A DNA stretch of 6,069 bases from positions 1 through 6,069 of the forward strand of contig JANPDJ010000340.1 in NCBI GenBank assembly GCA_031431395.1. The letters are read 5' to 3'. The notes beneath the pieces were generated by a model that was given only the letters and a program-made list of their open reading frames with translations, did no database searches and was not told the DNA's origin. The DNA comes from VGPE01 sp031431395. GTDB taxonomy: Bacteria > Chloroflexota > Limnocylindria > Limnocylindrales > CSP1-4. Within the stretch, counting starts at the first letter, position 1. The number at the start of each line of letters is the position of its first letter. The position numbers were made by a program, and so were the translations under genes. This document shows positions 1 through 4,588 of the stretch, one piece after another.

Positions 1-738
1 CTCCTCGGCGGCAGACGCCCCGGCCGCGGGATTGGGCGCGGCAGCATCCGTGAAGGCCTGCCGGGCCGCGAGCGGCACCACGGTCACGCGGTCGGCACGG
101 ACGTGGAGCAGGCGGCGCGCGGCCGCAGCGGCTGCGGCGGAGGGAACGATGACGGCTGCCGCCGTTTGCAGGATCCGTGCCCGGAGCCGCTGCCCGAACC
201 GCGCGGTGGGGGTCCGCTGGTAGGCATCCGGCAGTTCCCAGGGTGCGAGGTCCAGGAGGCTGACCACGAGCGGCAGCCCCGACGCAATCGGCACCGCGCC
301 GCCCGCGGCGTGGTAGACCGTGCCTCCCGCGCCTCTTGACGCGGCGCCCCAGTCCGCCCCTAGCGACGCCGTCCGGAGGAGGAAGGGATCCACGGCCAGC
401 GCGCCGGAGCGAAGGAGATGCGTCGGCGGCAGCCATCGGCGTCCGGCCACATCCAGCCGGTCGATCGCCTCCAGCGCCTCCGACGGGTCCTCGAGCCCGG
501 CCTGCAGGACGAACGTGAACGATTCGCCGGGGTTGGGATCGGCTGCGTACGCGGCGAGCAACTCGCCGAGGTAGGCCGACGTCACGGGACCGCGCTCGGG
601 CTCCTGGAGCGGACGCAGGTCCAGGACCACGCGCATGCCGGGAATGGCAGGCCGCGCGGGCAGCCCTTCGCCGAGGCGGATGGACGCAGCGGGCGGGGCG
701 GCGGCGGGCCGGACGGCACGCGGCCGCGGGTGGGTCAT
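1..738 (-). CDS. GT4-type glycosyltransferase, N-terminal half (3' end cut by window edge)
   Basis: Reading the minus strand from an ATG at 738-736 gives 246 uninterrupted codons to the window edge. The product looks like the N-terminal Rossmann domain of a GT-B fold, family GT4 glycosyltransferase, which moves a sugar from a nucleotide-sugar to an acceptor. Seen in order: a first beta strand MRVVLDLRPLQ (35-45), a loop and helix GPVTSAYLGELLAAY, the VYHAAGG stretch near 141-147, PLVVSLLDLAPWELPDAY near 156-173 (the usual 'hDlaP...P..y' region), then AAVIVPSAA near 194-202 and RVTVVPLAA near 217-225. These match the family's 'ad.iiavS' and 'ki.VvplG' strands. The nucleotide-sugar-binding C-terminal half is outside. 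The start is uncertain: M1 gives a 34-residue Arg/Pro/Ala-rich leader, whereas M35 (636-634) fits the family start better. Neither has a clear ribosome binding site. It follows the GT2 gene by 9 bases and is probably co-transcribed. Acceptor and sugar are unknown. Confidence 0.8.
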   Translation of the reverse strand, partial: MTHPRPRAVRPAAAPPAASIRLGEGLPARPAIPGMRVVLDLRPLQEPERGPVTSAYLGELLAAYAADPNPGESFTFVLQAGLEDPSEALEAIDRLDVAGRRWLPPTHLLRSGALAVDPFLLRTASLGADWGAASRGAGGTVYHAAGGAVPIASGLPLVVSLLDLAPWELPDAYQRTPTARFGQRLRARILQTAAAVIVPSAAAAAAARRLLHVRADRVTVVPLAARQAFTDAAAPNPAAGASAAEE

Positions 739-747
739 CGGGCTGCG

Positions 748-1548
748 TCAGCGACGCCGGACAGGGCCGCGACCGCGCAACTCTTCCCACCGCAACTGCA
801 GGACCACCACGAGGGCTTCCACCACGATCCGGCGCGACATCTTGGACTGGCCCACTCGGCGATCACGGAACGTGATGGGGGTCTCCGCGATGCGCGCGCC
901 CCCGCGGCTGGCGCGGTACGTCATCTCGATCTGGAACACGTAGCCACCGGCGTGGACGCCGTCGAACGCGATGGCGCCGAGCGTGGCCGCGCGCCAGGCC
1001 TTGAAGCCGCCCGTGAGGTCGTGCGGTGTAAGGCGAAGCACCGTGCGCGCGAACCGGCTGCCTCCCCGGGAGATCACACGCCGGCCCAGGCCCCAGTCCA
1101 CGACGCCGCCGCCCGGCGTGTAGCGCGAGCCGATGACCAGGTCCGCGTCATCCCGCTGCACCGGCGAAACCAGGCCGGGCAGTGCGGCCGGGTCGTGCGA
1201 CCAGTCGGCGTCCATCTGCACCACGATGGAAGCTCCTCCGGCGAGCGCGATCCCGAACCCATCCAGGTAGGCCCGGCCCAACCCCTGCTTGGCCGGGCGA
1301 TGACGCACGCGGACGCGGGAGTCGGCGGCAGCAAGCCCATCGGCGATCGTCCCGGTGCCATCCGGCGAGCCGTCGTCGACCACCAGGAGCGTGCATGTGG
1401 GCAACGCCTCGAGGATCGCGGCGGCGATCGGCGCCAGGTTCTCGGCTTCGTTGTAGGTCGGCAGGACCACCCAGACGCCGGTCCCTAGCGTCGCACCGGC
1501 TCCCGGCAGGCCGCCCGCGACCCCCGCATCCGATCCTCCGGCTGTCAC
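748..1548 (-). CDS. GT2 polyprenyl-phosphate mannose synthase (DPM1/Ppm1-like)
   Basis: A 266-residue GT2 glycosyltransferase of the dolichol-phosphate mannose synthase type. Known members transfer mannose from GDP-mannose to a polyprenyl phosphate at the inner face of the membrane, making a lipid-linked donor for extracytoplasmic mannosyltransferases. Nearly the whole family signature is visible: VVLPTYNEAENL (27-38), VVDDGSPDGT (56-65), KQGLGRAYLDGF (87-98), the metal-binding QMDADWSHDP (111-120), DLVIGSRYTPGG (136-147), SRGGSRFAR (160-168), HDLTGGFKAWR (176-186), GYVFQIEM (202-209) and ITFRDRRVGQSKMS (225-238). It ends in an Arg-rich tail without transmembrane segments, so it is the soluble or peripheral catalytic domain only. 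The GTG start at 1548 is chosen because the signature begins about 25 residues later and the GTG overlaps the TGA of the upstream GH18 gene (GTGA), implying translational coupling. The frame stays open further upstream, but that part overlaps the GH18 gene. The sugar could also be glucose or another hexose; the family call is firm. Confidence 0.92.
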   Translation of the reverse strand: MTAGGSDAGVAGGLPGAGATLGTGVWVVLPTYNEAENLAPIAAAILEALPTCTLLVVDDGSPDGTGTIADGLAAADSRVRVRHRPAKQGLGRAYLDGFGIALAGGASIVVQMDADWSHDPAALPGLVSPVQRDDADLVIGSRYTPGGGVVDWGLGRRVISRGGSRFARTVLRLTPHDLTGGFKAWRAATLGAIAFDGVHAGGYVFQIEMTYRASRGGARIAETPITFRDRRVGQSKMSRRIVVEALVVVLQLRWEELRGRGPVRRR

Positions 1549-4481
1549 TTCACCACCACGGTTCGCATGATCGTCGTGTTGCCGATCGCCGTCCTGATGA
1601 CCAGAACGGCGACGTAGTTCCCTGGGCTGACGGCGTGCCCGGTTCCGTTCCGCCCATCCCATGTCCATGTGATGCGGCCGGCCCGCTGCACGCGGTTGCT
1701 CCATGCCGTGCGCACGCTCTTGCCGTTGGGGCTCCGGACAAGCAGGGTCACCGTGGCCGTGCGTGACAGGTTGTACGAAACGGTGGCAGCGCGCCCGCTC
1801 TTCGGGGCGAATCGCCCGGGGCTCCAGCGGAGCAGTCGGCCGGTCCGGTCCAGGGCAATGGAGAGTCGCCGCATGGTGATGTTGCCGGCCGCATCCTGGG
1901 CCGTGACCTGGGCCGCGTAGATCCCATCGGCTGCGCCGCGCCCGCCGGAATCGCGGCCGTCCCATGCGAAGATCGTGGGGCCGGCCGCGACCAGTGCTAC
2001 GCGACGCACCATCGCGGTCCCGTGGAGGATCTCGATCGTGCCCGTGACCGCCTCGCTCGGGGTCACCGACAGCCGCGCGGTCTCCGCGTACCCATCATCG
2101 TTGGGCGAGAACCCGCCCGGGGACACCTTCGCCAGCAGCCCCGGCGCCACCGTATCCAACTGGACGATCCACTCCTGGGCCGCCTGGTTCCCCACAGCGT
2201 CGGCAGAGACGAGGCGAAGACGATACAAGCCGTCGGGCAGGAGGACGCCGCCCTCTGCCCGGCCATCCCAGCCGGCCGCAATCGTCTCGCCGATGCCACC
2301 GATGACGCGCAGCGGCGCGCCCGTGAGATCGGCGGCAGGGGTGATCTGGAGCGCCCAGCTCGCACCCCCGGTCGCCGTGCCGCGGACTTCGACCGTGTCG
2401 AGGCGGCCATCACCGTTGGGTGAGACGAACAACGGCCCCAGGAGCTTCACCGTCAGCGACGGTGGCGTCGTGTCGGGCCCGGCCGCACCGACGACCGTGG
2501 AATTCGGTGCGCGGGCCGGCAGCAGGTAGGGGGCGGCCGCGGAACCCGCCGCAACCCAGACGCCGGCCAGGACCGGTGTCACCGGGGGCCATTCCCGAAT
2601 GGGCTCGGTAACCTCGAACCACGTGAAGCCGCCAGCGTTCACCGGCCCGGCGGTGATGGCCACCAGCGCCCCCGTGTTGAGCGAGGTGACACGCTGGGCG
2701 CCTGGATCCGGCCCGGCTCGAACCGTGAGGCCGTCCACGGCGACCCGCGCAAAGCCGCCCGGGCCGAGGACCGGAGGAGCGATGCCGGTGTCGGCCGGGG
2801 CGAATTCCCCGGCGTGACCCAGGCCATCCGTCGCCCGTACCCGGAACGCGTACGTGTGCCCGGAAGCTCCGGCGTATTGCGCTGACGACGATGTCGCGGC
2901 CGTCAGCCACGGCGTCCAGGGGCCGCCGTCCACGGACACGTCCACGTCCGTGCCCACGACGGAACTCGTGTCGTCCACGGCCGTCCACGTCACGAGAAAG
3001 GTCTCGCTGACCTGCGTCGGAGGAAGCGCGACGATGCCGGCCCGAGGGGACGAGGTGTCGTTGACGAACTTGTCGATGAGCACACGGGCCAGCTCCGGGT
3101 GCGTCCCGTCGTAGCCCAGGGCCCAGATCCCCGCCCCGCGCAGGCCCAGGCGGTTCACGAGGTCGTACTTCGCGGCGAGCGATTGCGCATCGTCGTAGTA
3201 GAGCTCGCGCCACGAGGTCACGCAGCCGTAGGTGGCCGTGCAGTTCTCGCGCGTGTAGGCCGTCCACGCGCTCTCCTCGATCACGTCGTAGTTGCGGCCG
3301 TGCAGGGCGGCGAAGTCGAACGCGGTGGCGTACGTGGCCGTGGCCGACGATCCGAACTTCGTCCCGCTCTGGGTCTGCGCATTCGGCGCGTTGGACACCG
3401 TGGACCAGGCCCGGCCGTAGTACGGAACTCCAAGGATCACCTTCCCGGGCGTCGTCAGCCCGAGATAGGCGGCCAGCGTGTCACCGATGTCGTACGCGGG
3501 CCCGTTGAGCGGGGCAACCGCGCCCGCGATGGGCGATCCGGCCGTCCGGTAGTCGTAGCCCATCACGAGGACCGCATCGGCTCCGCCCGGGGCCGTGGCA
3601 TCGGCGACAGGGTAGTTGCCGACTTCGGCAGTCGCGTCGAACGTGAGTTGTGAGCCCGGCAACCGGGCGTCCAGCTCCGCCCGGATCGCGCGGACAAGCA
3701 TCGTGAAGTCGGCGCCGTGACCGGCACCGATCGGCTCGAAGTCGAGGTTGATTCCGTCGGCGCCACGGTCCACGACGGCCTGCACCGCCTGCTGCGCGAG
3801 GTTCATGCGCGCCGTTGCGCTGCCGAGCATGGCACCCTGGGCTGCCGCCTCGCTGGTGGTCCAGCCGAACAGCGTCAGGCAGAGGACGACGCGCACGCCC
3901 TGCTGGTGAGCGGCGTTGATCACATTCGTCAGCTGGGGGCTGGTCCAGCCTGCCCAGCCGGTGGCGGTGGAGCCGTCCCCGTTGGCCGTGACGAGATTGC
4001 CGCCGGCGTCGACGGGGACGCTGAAATACGCGATCGTGGAGAGCGTGGCGTAATCGATTGTCGCAGCGGGATCGCCGAGTTCCCAGTACGGGAGAAAGCC
4101 GAACACCTCGCGGCGCAGGCCGGACACCGCCGGCTGCAGCAGGCTGCGGGCCGCCGGGGCAATGCCCTGCGCCCGGCCCAGCGGTCCGGCCCCGACCACG
4201 ACGGCAGCGCCCAGGTCGCCGGCCGCCGGACGGAACGGGTTGCGATCCGACGCGTGTGCCTGCGCCTCTTCGTACTGGATGCTGGGCGCGCCGGGGTCCG
4301 CCGCGGGACCGGGGAGGAGAGCCGTTTGGAGGCTCGCGATCAGGGGGGCGGCCTGGAATCTTTCGGCCGAGGCTGCAGCGGGACTGATCGTGAGGGCGAG
4401 GACCACGGCCAACAGGGCTCCGAGGCGCCGGTGCTGCCCAGGGTGGCGGAGGACGTAGATCGGCTCTCGCAGGTCGGTCAC
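1545..4481 (-). CDS. Secreted multidomain GH18 glycoside hydrolase with SH3b-like and FlgD-Ig-like modules
   Basis: A 978-residue exported protein. Residues 1-39 form a signal peptide: a basic n-region, the hydrophobic run LGALLAVVLALTI, and a probable cleavage after AAASA. A low-complexity spacer (40-123) follows. The GH18 TIM barrel spans about 124-475. It opens with EVFGFLPYWEL and carries the catalytic DGINLDFE (242-249, proton donor E249), VMGYDYR (306-312), GVPYYGRAW (351-359) and GAGIWALGYDG (449-459). GH18 enzymes cleave N-acetylglucosamine-containing glycans such as chitin or peptidoglycan by substrate-assisted catalysis. The opening resembles YaaH/SleL-type peptidoglycan hydrolases. 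C414 and C420 could form a disulfide. Next come an Fn3/Ig-like module (about 482-566, HTYAFRVRATDGLGH), an SH3b-like module (about 575-647, GLTVRAGPDPG to GVWVAAG) and three FlgD-Ig-like modules (677-978). The GTG start at 4481 is the only in-frame start before an upstream stop at 4524-4526, and gives a well-formed signal peptide; a GGGGA-like ribosome site lies about 5 bases upstream. No membrane anchor or LPXTG is present. The substrate is not determined; envelope glycan is likelier than chitin as a guess. Confidence 0.93.
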   Translation of the reverse strand: MTDLREPIYVLRHPGQHRRLGALLAVVLALTISPAAASAERFQAAPLIASLQTALLPGPAADPGAPSIQYEEAQAHASDRNPFRPAAGDLGAAVVVGAGPLGRAQGIAPAARSLLQPAVSGLRREVFGFLPYWELGDPAATIDYATLSTIAYFSVPVDAGGNLVTANGDGSTATGWAGWTSPQLTNVINAAHQQGVRVVLCLTLFGWTTSEAAAQGAMLGSATARMNLAQQAVQAVVDRGADGINLDFEPIGAGHGADFTMLVRAIRAELDARLPGSQLTFDATAEVGNYPVADATAPGGADAVLVMGYDYRTAGSPIAGAVAPLNGPAYDIGDTLAAYLGLTTPGKVILGVPYYGRAWSTVSNAPNAQTQSGTKFGSSATATYATAFDFAALHGRNYDVIEESAWTAYTRENCTATYGCVTSWRELYYDDAQSLAAKYDLVNRLGLRGAGIWALGYDGTHPELARVLIDKFVNDTSSPRAGIVALPPTQVSETFLVTWTAVDDTSSVVGTDVDVSVDGGPWTPWLTAATSSSAQYAGASGHTYAFRVRATDGLGHAGEFAPADTGIAPPVLGPGGFARVAVDGLTVRAGPDPGAQRVTSLNTGALVAITAGPVNAGGFTWFEVTEPIREWPPVTPVLAGVWVAAGSAAAPYLLPARAPNSTVVGAAGPDTTPPSLTVKLLGPLFVSPNGDGRLDTVEVRGTATGGASWALQITPAADLTGAPLRVIGGIGETIAAGWDGRAEGGVLLPDGLYRLRLVSADAVGNQAAQEWIVQLDTVAPGLLAKVSPGGFSPNDDGYAETARLSVTPSEAVTGTIEILHGTAMVRRVALVAAGPTIFAWDGRDSGGRGAADGIYAAQVTAQDAAGNITMRRLSIALDRTGRLLRWSPGRFAPKSGRAATVSYNLSRTATVTLLVRSPNGKSVRTAWSNRVQRAGRITWTWDGRNGTGHAVSPGNYVAVLVIRTAIGNTTIMRTVVVK
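1548..2453 (-). repeat. Three tandem FlgD-Ig-like modules at the C-terminus of the GH18 protein
   Basis: Three diverged protein modules of about 100 residues, at residues 677-779, 780-879 and 880-978 of the GH18 protein. Each has an N-terminal loop slot, a WDGR strand (W738, W840, W941), a turn followed by a (P/A)DG-hydrophobic-Y type element, and an xDAxGN-like ending. The loop decays along the array: SPNGDGRLD (687-695), SPNDDGYAE (792-800), then APKSGRAAT (892-900), which has lost the acidic residues. The first two loops resemble acidic metal-binding loops; that is inference. Such modules commonly act as spacers or adhesion domains in secreted proteins. Confidence 0.8.
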
Positions 4482-4588
4482 GCTGGTCCCCGTTGCCGCC
4501 GGCGGGCACCGGGCCCGCTCCCTTCACGCCACCCGGGCGCGCTCAGAAGCGTCCCGGTGTATTCCTCGTCGACGAGGTCGCCCGCAGC
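4482..4588 (-). promoter_or_regulatory. Intergenic gap upstream of the GH18 gene
   Basis: These 107 bases are the only appreciable non-coding stretch in the window. The gap separates the TAA of the upstream surface-protein gene from the GTG of the GH18 gene. It would have to hold any promoter for the GH18-GT2-GT4 unit and any terminator for the upstream gene. I see no convincing -35/-10 pair and no hairpin followed by a T-run, so readthrough from upstream is possible. Short GC palindromes CCGCCGGCGG (4496-4505) and CGGGCCCG (4510-4517) lie near the start codon, but such words are expected at this base composition. The one distinctive element is the 14-base palindrome listed separately. Confidence 0.4.
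4564..4577. promoter_or_regulatory. Perfect 14-base palindrome, possible operator
   Basis: The sequence CCTCGTCGACGAGG reads identically on both strands with no spacer. It lies 11 bases beyond the stop codon of the upstream gene and 82 bases before the GH18 start. Zero-spacer dyads of this size are typical of binding sites for dimeric repressors. As RNA it could only fold by opening a loop inside the palindrome, and no T-tract follows, so it is a poor terminator. The function is unproven, and a chance palindrome in GC-rich DNA cannot be excluded. Confidence 0.3.

Noticed and set aside
418..1488. Plus-strand open frame of 356 codons
   Set aside because: It is antisense to the GT2 gene and the start of the GT4 gene, both of which carry full family motifs. 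Its product is Arg/Gly/His-rich with no recognisable domain, typical of shadow frames in GC-rich DNA.
1549..1965. Long N-terminal extension of the GT2 frame up to 1965
   Set aside because: It would overlap about 420 bases of the GH18 gene in another frame, and the extra residues are Arg/His/Pro-rich with no domain. The GTG at 1548 is far more economical.
1545..2453. GH18 protein as a flagellar hook-cap (FlgD) protein
   Set aside because: Only the Ig-like module type is shared. The protein has a signal peptide and a GH18 barrel, and no flagellar genes are nearby.
4496..4517. GC palindromes near the GH18 start as a terminator or riboswitch
   Set aside because: The CCGCCGGCGG and CGGGCCCG words are short, have no T-run, and are expected by chance at this base composition.
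3481..4527. Minus-strand open frame of 348 codons overlapping the GH18 start
   Set aside because: It is a shifted frame of the GH18 gene. It gives a Pro/Arg-rich product without motifs, whereas the 4481-1545 frame has a signal peptide and GH18 signatures.
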